Of a stretch of 60,632 bases of DNA, positions 34,616 through 42,496 are shown in pieces. Position 1 is the stretch's first letter. Each line of letters begins with the position of its first letter. Position numbers and translations under genes: made by a program. Location: assembly GCA_017960905.1 (NCBI GenBank), contig JAGCYH010000007.1, forward strand, positions 1 to 60,632, read 5' to 3'. The stretch is from Bacteroidales bacterium. GTDB lineage: Bacteria > Bacteroidota > Bacteroidia > Bacteroidales > Marinilabiliaceae. Below the pieces are notes generated by a model that was not told where the DNA came from, did no database searches, and saw only the letters and a program-made list of their open reading frames with translations.

Positions 34616-35125
34616 TTATATCTTCTTTTCCATCCACAATTGGTCGCGGCCGCGTGCTTCGAGGGCTTTTTGCCAGTAGCCTTGGTTGCGGGTGAGGAAT
34701 TCGTGCCAGACGGATTCGAGAGTGGCCGCTTGGTGCTCGTTGAGCACCAATCCCGAATGTCCTCTGTACCAGTCGAAATCGGGTATTCGGGCGGTGAGGT
34801 CCTGGCTTGTCAATATTGGCAGCGTGTCGGGGTTTATCATCACGTCGGGTTTGAAATCGACGTAGTAAGTCTCGCGACCGTGCCCGCTCCAATCCTCGTC
34901 TTGGTACGGCTCGGAAGTTATTGAGCCTGAGGCCACAATGCCCACTTGTCCGAATCCCAGTTTCACCCAGAAGACGCGGTCGCCGGTGTGAATTTTGTCG
35001 TGGTCCCACACGCTCCAGTTGTAGTCGAATTCTTTGAAATTAATTACCTTGTACAAATCGCTGAGGTAGTGGCCTATCGTGTACGACGAGAAGGCCGGAT
35101 TCCATTTTAAAATTACTGTATTCAT
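34616..35125 (-). CDS. EVE/PUA-like domain protein
   Basis: A 169-residue soluble protein. The central part (NWSVWDHDKIHTGDRVFWVK, then GQVGIVASGSITSEPYQDED) has the pattern of EVE/PUA-like beta-barrels, which bind modified bases in DNA or RNA. The C-terminal part (HSGLVLNEHQAATLESVWHE) is helical and also seen after EVE-like domains in restriction or defence proteins. It lies 15 bases after the HIRAN gene. The fold is my reading of sequence pattern and needs a profile search. Confidence 0.6.
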   Translation of the reverse strand: MNTVILKWNPAFSSYTIGHYLSDLYKVINFKEFDYNWSVWDHDKIHTGDRVFWVKLGFGQVGIVASGSITSEPYQDEDWSGHGRETYYVDFKPDVMINPDTLPILTSQDLTARIPDFDWYRGHSGLVLNEHQAATLESVWHEFLTRNQGYWQKALEARGRDQLWMEKKI

Positions 35126-35140
35126 AGTGCTAAAGTTTTA

Positions 35141-35530
35141 TTATTCAACCATATATATTTTTGCATCGATTTTGAGCCACGAGCGTATGTTTTCTGTCGA
35201 AGTTATGCGGCAGAAGAACGCCTTCCCGGCGTCCATCAGCCGGCTGATGACGGCGTTGAGGTGCTGCGGCACCCAGCCTATGCGCACGTTGTTGAAGTAA
35301 ATGCCAATGGCGAGTTCGTCGTGTTCGTTTTGCGGCTGGCGAACCATGCGCAGTACGGTGCCTTCGGTGAGCTGCGACTCTACTTCGTTTATGCGGTCGC
35401 AATATGTTGTGCCAGCGACAGTTATGTCGAGCAGGAAAATCTCGCGGCTGAAGGGCATCAGGCTGCTGGCGTAGTCGGGGTTGATGAGCGCGAGCAGTTC
35501 GGGCGTCAGTTGTACAATACCGGTGTTCAT
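35141..35530 (-). CDS. HIRAN domain protein
   Basis: A 129-residue protein. Residues about 28-115 form a HIRAN domain (FLLDITVAGTTYCDRINEVE, VLRMVRQPQNEHDELAIGIY, then VRIGWVPQHLNAVISRLMD), the module that recognises 3' ends of single-stranded DNA in HLTF-type helicases. Here it stands without a helicase. Its start overlaps the stop of the J-domain gene as ATGA (35527-35530), so the two proteins are very likely partners. Confidence 0.86.
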   Translation of the reverse strand: MNTGIVQLTPELLALINPDYASSLMPFSREIFLLDITVAGTTYCDRINEVESQLTEGTVLRMVRQPQNEHDELAIGIYFNNVRIGWVPQHLNAVISRLMDAGKAFFCRITSTENIRSWLKIDAKIYMVE

Positions 35531-36342
35531 AGTTTCTGTGCTTTATATTCTTCCATCACTTCGACGATAGCAGCCATGCGGTCGCGCGTGGCTGTGAGTT
35601 CGGCAATAGTGGCTTCGTTTTTTTCTTGCTCCTGCCGTATCCAATCTTTGTCGGCGAGGTTCTCCTTCATGTTGTAGGGGAATGTGTTTCTCAGCGACTC
35701 AATGTTCTTTCCGACAGTTTCGATTTTAGTTTTGAGGTCGGCAATGTATTTGCGAATGTCGCCCAAGTAATCTTCAGTCTGGACGAGTTTCTTAGTGTCG
35801 AGAGTCAGGCAGATGTCGCGCAGTTTCTCAAGGTCGCAATGGTCGTAAGCGGCCTGCACGACCAGAAACAGGTCGTGCTCTTTTTCAGTTTGTTCGGGGT
35901 TAGCGTCGGGGTGCAGATGCTTCACGAGCATACGGTAGAGTGTGCGCAGTTCGGCAGCGTCTTCTTTGCTCATCAGTGGCGATTCGAGGTACTCTTTGGC
36001 AGCTTTCATCTTTTTAGCCTCCTCTTCGAGTATCTTGTTGTACTCGGCCACAGCATCGTCTATTTTGGTTTTTATCTCGTTCATGTCGGGCGTCTCGTCG
36101 CGGTTTATGTAGCTCTGTAGCAGCTGCTTGCGCATATCGAGCGTTTTTATCTCAACCTGAAGGTTGAGAATGTCGTATTTCTGTTTTCCGAAGGCGCTGA
36201 TATACAAAGCGCACAGGCGCGGCTCTTCCTGCTGTTTCATCTCTCTGAGAGTGAGCATCAGGCCGGCGAATTTCTTTTTAAGCTCGTCGTACTCCTTGCG
36301 CAGCAGACGTTCTTCGGGCGATATGTCGGGTAGTTTTTCCAT
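35527..36342 (-). CDS. Coiled-coil protein with embedded J-domain motif
   Basis: A 271-residue, highly charged protein predicted to be mostly alpha-helical coiled coil (residues about 8-120 and 200-265). Between the coils, LRTLYRMLVKHLHPDANPEQ carries the His144-Pro145-Asp146 triad of J-domains, with flanking helices similar to DnaJ helices II and III, so it could recruit an Hsp70 such as DnaK. No zinc-finger or Gly/Phe region. First gene of the operon leading to the HIRAN, EVE-like and methyltransferase-like genes. Confidence 0.78.
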   Translation of the reverse strand: MEKLPDISPEERLLRKEYDELKKKFAGLMLTLREMKQQEEPRLCALYISAFGKQKYDILNLQVEIKTLDMRKQLLQSYINRDETPDMNEIKTKIDDAVAEYNKILEEEAKKMKAAKEYLESPLMSKEDAAELRTLYRMLVKHLHPDANPEQTEKEHDLFLVVQAAYDHCDLEKLRDICLTLDTKKLVQTEDYLGDIRKYIADLKTKIETVGKNIESLRNTFPYNMKENLADKDWIRQEQEKNEATIAELTATRDRMAAIVEVMEEYKAQKL

Positions 36343-36510
36343 AGTAGTATTTTTTACGATTGAGCCTCCGTAGAGTTGTTTTTTTATAAAACTATGCCAT
36401 TGTTGCGTGTAATGCGCAAATTATCAGGTTGTTATATTGTTTGTTCAATAACAAGGAAAAACAACAAAATCTACATTTAACCAAATTTAACACAAAAAGA
36501 CACAAAATAA

Positions 36511-36541
36511 TTGCGATTGATTGATGACTCGTATATATTTG
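36511..36541 (+). promoter_or_regulatory. Promoter of the lipoprotein gene at 36571
   Basis: TTG (36511-36513), 20 bases, TATATTTG (36534-36541): strong Bacteroidota promoter with a leader of about 22 bases. Confidence 0.7.
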
Positions 36542-36570
36542 CATTTTGTAAATAGTTTAAAACAAATGCT

Positions 36571-37017
36571 ATGAGAAAACTGATTTTTTTAATGATGTTA
36601 GTTTCGTTTGCGGCCTTCTCGGCATGCAGCGACAACGACGACGACTTGCAGTCCGATGTGAATAAGGGCAGCGGTGCAAGTCTTGGTAACACTCAGCTCA
36701 GTGCGGGCACTTACGCCTTCGAGGGCGAAGGCTTCGGTGGCCCGTTTACTATTACGCTTGCTAGCGACGGTAGTGCATCGTTTTACGAAGGCTATCTGAG
36801 CAGCTACATAGGCGAAGGCACTTGGAAGGTGAAAGGCGGCATTCTGACTGTGGACGACGGTACTTTCTCCAACAACTTCAAAGTATGCGACGACGGGTTT
36901 GAGTTCTTGCCCGACGGCTCTACGAACTTCATTCACATTAAGCTCAAAGAGGGCGACAAGTTCTCTCTCTACGAGAATCCGTTTCTGACGCCCGAGATAC
37001 AGGAAGTTGAAGATTGA
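36571..37017 (+). CDS. Hypothetical small lipoprotein
   Basis: A 148-residue protein with lipobox FSAC (Cys19) followed by an Asp run (SDNDDDL) typical of Bacteroidota surface-export signals on lipoproteins. The mature part is a beta-rich domain with repeated GTWKVKGGILTVDDGTF-like strands, similar in pattern to small lipocalin-like proteins. No specific family recognised. A terminator follows at 37033. Confidence 0.75.
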   Translation: MRKLIFLMMLVSFAAFSACSDNDDDLQSDVNKGSGASLGNTQLSAGTYAFEGEGFGGPFTITLASDGSASFYEGYLSSYIGEGTWKVKGGILTVDDGTFSNNFKVCDDGFEFLPDGSTNFIHIKLKEGDKFSLYENPFLTPEIQEVED

Positions 37018-37032
37018 GAAAAGAAGACAACA

Positions 37033-37076
37033 ATCGCGAGAAGTTTTCCGATCAGAAAAACTTCCCGCGATTTTTA
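37033..37076 (+). terminator. Terminator after the small lipoprotein gene
   Basis: Inverted repeat aatcgcg-a-gaagtttt / aaaacttc-c-cgcgatt (one mismatch, 9-base loop) followed by T5. Confidence 0.75.
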
Positions 37077-37114
37077 TGAAATGTAGAAATAAACAACTTA
37101 AACAGCATAAACCG

Positions 37115-38365
37115 ATGAAAACAAGACAAATACTACTTTTTGCATTTGCATTTACAACGGCTACGGCGAGGGCCGAAATTACGGGCGGATATTGTGGTTA
37201 CGATGTCAGTGAGGATGTCTCGTGGTCGTACAACAGCGAAACAAAAACGCTGACTATAAGCGGGACGGGCGAAATGAACTCGTACGACCAGTACAACGAA
37301 GATCCTGGTACGCCGTGGTATAGTTTGCGCAACGATATTACAACTTTGGTTGTTTCTGATGGTGTTACCTCAATCGGGAATGCTGCTTTCCAAGGTCTGT
37401 CGGCGCTTACCGCCGTTCAGTTTGGCAACGATATTGTGAGTATTAATGATGCTGGCTTTTGTCGTTGCTCTTCGCTTACTGGAGTTGTGCTGCCGGAAGG
37501 TTTGACATATTTGGGATACTATGTTTTTCAATATTGCTCTTCGTTGGGTGAAATTGCTGTTCCAGAGGGAGTTACGTATCTGAATAATGAACTTTTTGCT
37601 GATTGTGGCGATCTTATAGTGTTCCTACCGTCATCTATTGATGAAGATGATATTTCCGAGTGGGCTTTTAATAATACCAACGTGAGTCTTTGCCGCAATT
37701 CTTGTGGTTCTGGGGTCTATTATAAGTATAATTCTCAGACGCAGACACTTGCCATTTTAGGCAGTGGAAGAATGAAAGATTATGATTATGGGGGCGAATT
37801 GCCGTATGGAAATTTTGAATTTACAAAAATAATTGTCGAGGAAGGAGTAACTTACTTAGGAGAAATGACCTGTACTTGCGACTTCTGCTCATGTGATATA
37901 CAGTCGATTACCCTCTCTGCGAGTGTGGAGGAAATTTCATATTTAGCAATATGTCGCTGCCCCAATTTGACAACTATAACCATCAAAGCCGCAACGCCGC
38001 CCGAACTTGGTAGCAACAATTTTGAAGAGTGCCCAAACCTGACTAAAATCATAGTCCCTGCGTCGAGTGTCGATGCGTATAAGGAAGATGGGAAGTGGGG
38101 CGCGTTCGCAAGTATAATTATGTCCGAGGAAGAGACAGTTACATCAGTTGTAATGCATAAAAACGAAGATATAAGTGTTTTTGCTGCTTGTGGCAAAATC
38201 TGCATAAGTGGCGCCTCTGTAGGAAGTGCGTATGTAATAACCGACCTTGGCGGTCGCACCATTGCGACTGGCAAAATTGATTCATCGAATAGTAGTATAA
38301 GTGTCAATAATTCAGGTGTTTACTTTGTAGCAATAGGCGGCCAGACATTTAAAGTGGCATTCTGA
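37115..38365 (+). CDS. BspA-like LRR secreted protein
   Basis: A 416-residue protein from the ATG at 37115, where a normal signal peptide begins (MKTRQILLFAFAFTTATARA); the longer frame upstream crosses the terminator. The N-terminal ITGGYCGYDVSEDVSWSYN domain matches that of the protein at 5338, then LRR_5-type units (SIGNAAFQGLSALTAVQFG, LTGVVLPEGLTYLGYYVFQY) in two blocks split by a second copy of the GSGVYYKYNSQTQTLAILGS module at about residue 200. The tail VYFVAIGGQTFKVAF is a short secretion-type C-terminus. Likely cell-surface adhesin or glycan/protein binder. Confidence 0.86.
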   Translation: MKTRQILLFAFAFTTATARAEITGGYCGYDVSEDVSWSYNSETKTLTISGTGEMNSYDQYNEDPGTPWYSLRNDITTLVVSDGVTSIGNAAFQGLSALTAVQFGNDIVSINDAGFCRCSSLTGVVLPEGLTYLGYYVFQYCSSLGEIAVPEGVTYLNNELFADCGDLIVFLPSSIDEDDISEWAFNNTNVSLCRNSCGSGVYYKYNSQTQTLAILGSGRMKDYDYGGELPYGNFEFTKIIVEEGVTYLGEMTCTCDFCSCDIQSITLSASVEEISYLAICRCPNLTTITIKAATPPELGSNNFEECPNLTKIIVPASSVDAYKEDGKWGAFASIIMSEEETVTSVVMHKNEDISVFAACGKICISGASVGSAYVITDLGGRTIATGKIDSSNSSISVNNSGVYFVAIGGQTFKVAF

Positions 38366-38384
38366 CATTGCCGATTTAGCAAAA

Positions 38385-38423
38385 AAAACGACAGCCCCGA
38401 CGATTCGTCGGGGCTGTCGTTTT
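38385..38423. terminator. Bidirectional terminator between convergent genes
   Basis: 19-bp stem aaaacgacagccccgacga / tcgtcggggctgtcgtttt with a one-base centre, with A- and T-runs on the two sides, serving both the LRR gene (plus) and the PfkB gene (minus). Confidence 0.85.
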
Positions 38424-38430
38424 ATATGTT

Positions 38431-39426
38431 TCAGGCTTTGGCGTTGTTTTTGAGGGTGTTGAGCAGCTGGCGAATGCGAGTCCAGCGCTGCGTATCCATC
38501 TTAGTGCCAATCACTTCTATCACGTTGCCCGATAAGATGGCGCCGGCTTCGCCGCATTTCTGCGGCGAAAGGCCGTTCATCATTCCGTATATGAAGCCGG
38601 CGGCGTACATGTCGCCCGCGCCCGTCGTGTCGATGCAGTTGGCTTTGATAATCCCCACGCGCTCAATGTCGTCGTAGTACTTTATCAGACTGCCGCGGCG
38701 GCCTACTTTCATTATCACTATGTCGGCCAGTTCGCCTATCTCGTTGAGGGCTTCGAGGTCCTCTTTGCCGGTGAAGGCCGTGGCTTCCTGCTCGTTGGCG
38801 AAAACCACATCTACGTATTTCTTTATCAGTGTTTTGAGGAAATCGAGATTCTCCTCCACCACGTTGTAGCTCGACAGGTCGATGCAGGTCATAAGTCCCT
38901 TCTCGTGAGCTATCTTGAGCGCTTTCTCTATAAGTTCGTAGTTCTGAACCAGATAGCCTTCGACGTAGAAGTGCGAGTAACCGTCGAACATTGCCTCGTT
39001 AATCTCGTCGGCCGATAGTTCTATCGCCGCGCCGAGGCACGTCGCCATGGTGCGTTCCGAGTCGGTACTGATGAGCGAGATGCAGTTGCCCGTCGAGGTG
39101 TCGGACCTGAGCATTGCCGCATCGACGCCCGACTTCTGCATGTCGTTGAGAAACATCGTACCGAGTTCGTCGTTGCCTATTTTGCCCACCATGCCCACTT
39201 GCACGCCGAGGTTGGCCAGTCCGCTTATGGTGTTCGACGAGCTTCCGCCCGCCACAATCTGCGGTTGCATGCTGCTCACGGCCTCGTATATCTCGGCCGA
39301 ACGCGCCGGATCGACAAGCTGCATGCTGCCGCGTGGTATTTCAAATTTTTTCAAAATGTCGTCGTTTGGTATCCTAACCAAAATGTCGACTAAGGCATTG
39401 CCCATTCCTAACAATTTTGCTTCCAT
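38431..39426 (-). CDS. PfkB-family sugar/nucleoside kinase
   Basis: A 331-residue ribokinase-family kinase. Signature 1 is GGSSSNTISGLANLG (about residues 61-75) and signature 2 DTTGAGDMYAAGFIYG (about 263-278), the latter containing the catalytic Asp and the anion hole. The N-terminal MGNALVDILVRI segment resembles adenosine-kinase-like members. Substrate cannot be fixed; adenosine or a sugar is possible. Confidence 0.92.
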   Translation of the reverse strand: MEAKLLGMGNALVDILVRIPNDDILKKFEIPRGSMQLVDPARSAEIYEAVSSMQPQIVAGGSSSNTISGLANLGVQVGMVGKIGNDELGTMFLNDMQKSGVDAAMLRSDTSTGNCISLISTDSERTMATCLGAAIELSADEINEAMFDGYSHFYVEGYLVQNYELIEKALKIAHEKGLMTCIDLSSYNVVEENLDFLKTLIKKYVDVVFANEQEATAFTGKEDLEALNEIGELADIVIMKVGRRGSLIKYYDDIERVGIIKANCIDTTGAGDMYAAGFIYGMMNGLSPQKCGEAGAILSGNVIEVIGTKMDTQRWTRIRQLLNTLKNNAKA

Positions 39427-39555
39427 CGCTTTTTGCTTAAAAAAATCTCACAAATATATTCGTTATTTATCAAAACGCTATATATTTGCATCGCATTTCG
39501 CTCTGCGGAATGCCTTTTTTCACTCTCGTGATAGGGAGTCCGACATATTTCAAAC

Positions 39556-39632
39556 TCTTCAATAGCTCAGTTGGTTAGAGCACCTGACTGTTAATCAGGG
39601 GGTCGTAGGTTCAAGTCCTACTTGAAGAGCCA
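39556..39632 (+). tRNA. tRNA-Asn (anticodon GTT)
   Basis: 77 bases with acceptor tcttcaa/ttgaaga, D-arm agctcagttggttagagc, anticodon arm cctgactgttaatcagg (GTT), T-arm gtaggttcaagtcctac, discriminator G and encoded CCA. A TATATTTG box at 39481-39488 may be its promoter. Confidence 0.95.
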
Positions 39633-39667
39633 AAATCTGCAAGCCGACGGCTTGCAGATTTTTTTTA
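39633..39667 (+). terminator. Terminator of tRNA-Asn
   Basis: Stem aaatctgcaagcc / ggcttgcagattt with a 3-base loop directly after the CCA end, followed by T6. Confidence 0.88.
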
Positions 39668-39698
39668 TGCCCGAAAAATGCCCCCAAAAAAAGTTTAT

Positions 39699-39816
39699 TG
39701 CCTTGGATTTTTGCAAATTTTGAGCGTTTTATGCCTTGGATTTTTGCAAAAATGAATGTATTTTTGCCTTGGATTTTTGCAAAAAGCGATGGTTTTATGC
39801 CTTGGATTTTTGCAAA
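39699..39816 (+). repeat. Four iteron-like 19-bp repeats at an exact 33-bp period
   Basis: The sequence tgccttggatttttgcaaa occurs at 39699, 39732, 39765 and 39798, separated by 14-bp spacers of different sequence. The array fills the space between the tRNA-Asn terminator and the DUF4143 ATPase gene, ending 22 bases before its ATG. The constant spacing of about three helical turns suggests protein binding on one face of the DNA. Confidence 0.85.
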
Positions 39817-39838
39817 TTATGAGTATAAATATTTATAA

Positions 39839-41191
39839 ATGAGCATTATGGGTAGATATTACAAACGACATGTTGATGAGGCTCTTCTTGAGTGGAAAAA
39901 CTCGAGAGAACACAAACCGTTGTTGATACGCGGAGCGCGTCAGGTTGGCAAATCGACTGCGATAAGACATTTGGGGCAGTCGTTTGAATATTTTGTTGAG
40001 GTAAATCTTGAGAAACAGCCCGATTTATGTCAGCTTTTCCCCGATAACATCGATGTGCGAAAAACGTGTGAGAAACTCAGTGGCACATTATCCGTGCCCA
40101 TCGAACCTGGACGTACGTTGCTTTTTATTGATGAGATTCAGGTTTGTCGTGGCGCGATAATGGCTTTGCGATATTTCTGGGAGGACTATCCTGAGTTGCA
40201 TATTATCGCCGCGGGTTCGTTACTTGAGTTTGCTCTCGATGAAATTCCGTCGTTCGGTGTCGGACGGATTCGCTCGCTATACATGTATCCGTTCTCGTTC
40301 GACGAATTCCTTATGGCTCAGCAACTTGACAAAATGCTTGAGTATAAGAAGAGTGTTGTCGACAGCGAACCTCTGCCAGATATGGCGCATAAAGAACTTG
40401 TCGACCAGCTGCGGTCGTTCTACCTCGTGGGCGGAATGCCGGCTGCTGTGGCTAAGTGGGTTGAAACGCGCAGTTACATCGAAACAGCTCGGATTCATAA
40501 CGATATTCTCGATACCTATCACGACGACTTTGCAAAATATAAGAAGCGGGTTTCCCCGCTTCTTCTGAAGCAGGTGCTACGTTCGGTCGCATTGCAGGCG
40601 GGACGTAAATTTGTTTACTCAATGGCCGACAAGGACCAACGCATTACGAAAATAAAGGAAGCCCTTAACTTGCTCACTCTTGCTGGGCTGATAACACCTG
40701 TGAAACATACTGACGCAAGCGGTGTGCCGCTTGGCGCTGAGGAAGACGACAACTATGCGAAGTATCTTTTTTTCGACTTGGGCGTTATGCAGACTTTGCT
40801 CGATATCCCTTCTGCTGACATATTATTGGCATCTGAAGTCGATTTTGTCAACAAAGGCGCAGCTTCGGAAATGTTCGCAGGTTTGGAAATGATGAAATAC
40901 AGCAGTTGTTTTCAAAAGGCAGAAATGCACTATTGGCAAAATATGACAAGAAACAGCAACGCTGAAGTCGATTACCTGAGAGTGCGCAATGGCGTGGTTC
41001 TGCCTGTCGAGGTGAAAGCCAATACACACGGCAGTATGCAGAGCCTTTGGCTCTTCATGCGCCGGCGCAGGCTTGGTGCGGCGGTACGAACGTCGCTCGA
41101 AAATTTCGGCTCGTTTGATTATACCGACCCCGAAAACGGCGAAATCCGCCATGTAGAAGTTATCCCGCTATATGCGTTGAGCAACATGTAG
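39839..41191 (+). CDS. AAA ATPase with DUF4143 domain
   Basis: A 450-residue protein. The AAA_14 ATPase domain has Walker A GARQVGKS (residues 32-39) and Walker B LLFIDEIQ (about 92-99). The C-terminal half carries DUF4143, ending in a restriction-enzyme-like core (NAEVDYLRVRNGVVLPVEVK, with Asp, Glu and Lys placed as in PD-(D/E)XK folds). These proteins are abundant in Bacteroidales and of unsettled function. Unusually, the gene sits just behind a four-unit repeat array that may control it. Confidence 0.88.
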   Translation: MSIMGRYYKRHVDEALLEWKNSREHKPLLIRGARQVGKSTAIRHLGQSFEYFVEVNLEKQPDLCQLFPDNIDVRKTCEKLSGTLSVPIEPGRTLLFIDEIQVCRGAIMALRYFWEDYPELHIIAAGSLLEFALDEIPSFGVGRIRSLYMYPFSFDEFLMAQQLDKMLEYKKSVVDSEPLPDMAHKELVDQLRSFYLVGGMPAAVAKWVETRSYIETARIHNDILDTYHDDFAKYKKRVSPLLLKQVLRSVALQAGRKFVYSMADKDQRITKIKEALNLLTLAGLITPVKHTDASGVPLGAEEDDNYAKYLFFDLGVMQTLLDIPSADILLASEVDFVNKGAASEMFAGLEMMKYSSCFQKAEMHYWQNMTRNSNAEVDYLRVRNGVVLPVEVKANTHGSMQSLWLFMRRRRLGAAVRTSLENFGSFDYTDPENGEIRHVEVIPLYALSNM

Positions 41192-41313
41192 CAGTCGAAG
41201 AACGGCCATAAGACAAACTTTTCGGCAATAAATTTTCTATTCTTATTTCTTAAAGCTAATTTTGCAACGAATGAGGCAAGGGGTGCCGCATTCTGTTTAA
41301 TTTATTCAGAAAA

Positions 41314-41655
41314 ATGGAAAGTACACGCCAGAAAAAGATATCGCGCTTGCTGCAGAAAGAGGCGGCAGAAATGTTTCAACAGGAGTTGCGCGAACTCATC
41401 AGCGGAACTATGCTCTCGATAACCATCGCACGTGTGTCGAGCGACCTGTCGATTGTGAAATTCTACGTCAGCATTTTCCCAACTGAGAAAACCGAACAGG
41501 TGCTTCAGAATATCAACGACAACAAAGTGCGAGTGCGTTACGCACTCGGTCAGCGCATAGGCAAGCAGCTCCGCATTGTGCCTGAGCCGGTTTTCTTCGT
41601 CGACGACAGTCTCGACTATCTCGACAATATCGACAAATTGCTCAGCAACAATTGA
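41314..41655 (+). CDS. rbfA: Ribosome-binding factor A
   Basis: A 113-residue KH-fold protein needed for late maturation of the 30S subunit and 16S 5'-end processing. It has the family layout: basic N-terminal helix (TRQKKISRLLQKEAAEMFQQ), central VSSDLSIVKFYVSIFP and C-terminal YALGQRIGKQLRIVPEPVFF with DDSLDYLDNIDKLL. A TAATTTTG -7 box lies at 41257-41264. It heads an operon with a methyltransferase and a LolC/E-like permease, a linkage common in Bacteroidota. Confidence 0.93.
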   Translation: MESTRQKKISRLLQKEAAEMFQQELRELISGTMLSITIARVSSDLSIVKFYVSIFPTEKTEQVLQNINDNKVRVRYALGQRIGKQLRIVPEPVFFVDDSLDYLDNIDKLLSNN

Positions 41656-41662
41656 TTACGCC

Positions 41663-42484
41663 ATGCAGTACGACCCAATAAAACGTTCGTTAGGCAAAGT
41701 ATTCAACGCAAGTCCGTTTCTGCGGGTGTGTTTCTACAAGATGCTCGATGTGCTGCTTCTGCGCTCGTGGCATATCCGCAAGCAGCTCCGCCGCTGGCGC
41801 AAGTCGCACCGCGGCACTGAGGCCTGCATCCTCGATGCAGGCAGCGGTTTCGGACAGTACACTCACCGCATTGCCAAGATGGACCGCAAATACCGTGTGC
41901 TCGGCATCGACGTAAAGACCGAACAGATAGACGATTGCAATGGTTTTTTCAGTAAAATAGGCCTTGCCGACCGTGTGCGTTTCGAGGAGCACGACCTGAC
42001 GGCTTTTGTCGACCCCGACAAATACGACCTCATTCTTTCGGTCGATGTGATGGAGCATATTCTCGAAGACCGAAAGGTCTTCGAAAATTTCTACAAGTCG
42101 ATGCGCCAGGGTGGTACGTTGCTCATTTCAACTCCCTCTGACTTAGGCGGTTCCGATAGCGATGAACATGCCGAAGGCGAGGTGCATGGCTTCATCGATG
42201 AGCACGTTCGCGACGGGTACAATATCGACGACATTCGCGAGAAACTCGCGAATGCGGGTTTCAGCCAAGTCGACGCTTCGTATTCGTATGGCACGCCAGG
42301 CCACATCTCGTGGGTGTTGTCGATGAAATGGCCCATTTCGATGCTCAACGTGTCGAAGCTTTTCTTCATCATCATTCCTGTCTACTACATCATTTTCTTC
42401 CCGTGGTGTCTGCTGCTCAACGTCTTCGATGTCAACATGACCCACAAGAAAGGTACCGGCCTGATAGTAAACGCCACAAAATAA
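41663..42484 (+). CDS. Class I SAM-dependent methyltransferase
   Basis: A 273-residue protein from the ATG at 41663, 7 bases after rbfA; the longer frame upstream runs inside rbfA. The SAM-binding motif I is ILDAGSGFGQYTHRIAK (about residues 56-72), with acidic motif II VLGIDVKTEQI and the post-motif LILSVDVMEHILED typical of methyltransf_11/23 proteins. A C-terminal hydrophobic stretch (KLFFIIIPVYYIIFFPWCLL) suggests membrane attachment, so the substrate may be a lipid or quinone-like molecule. Substrate unknown. Confidence 0.86.
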   Translation: MQYDPIKRSLGKVFNASPFLRVCFYKMLDVLLLRSWHIRKQLRRWRKSHRGTEACILDAGSGFGQYTHRIAKMDRKYRVLGIDVKTEQIDDCNGFFSKIGLADRVRFEEHDLTAFVDPDKYDLILSVDVMEHILEDRKVFENFYKSMRQGGTLLISTPSDLGGSDSDEHAEGEVHGFIDEHVRDGYNIDDIREKLANAGFSQVDASYSYGTPGHISWVLSMKWPISMLNVSKLFFIIIPVYYIIFFPWCLLLNVFDVNMTHKKGTGLIVNATK

Positions 42485-42496
42485 ACCGCTTACGTC

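Noticed and set aside
34596..35009. 300-residue version of the ICMT-like protein
   Set aside because: The upstream part is an antiparallel-frame reading through the EVE-like gene; the hydrophobic start MKILKEIFG at 34595 is the natural one.
39556..39632. tRNA-Asn as an attachment site of an integrated element
   Set aside because: No second copy of the tRNA 3' end and no integrase gene is visible downstream in the window.
39699..39816. CRISPR array
   Set aside because: Repeats of 19 bp and spacers of 14 bp are too short, spacers are low-complexity, and there are no cas genes; iteron-like binding sites fit better.
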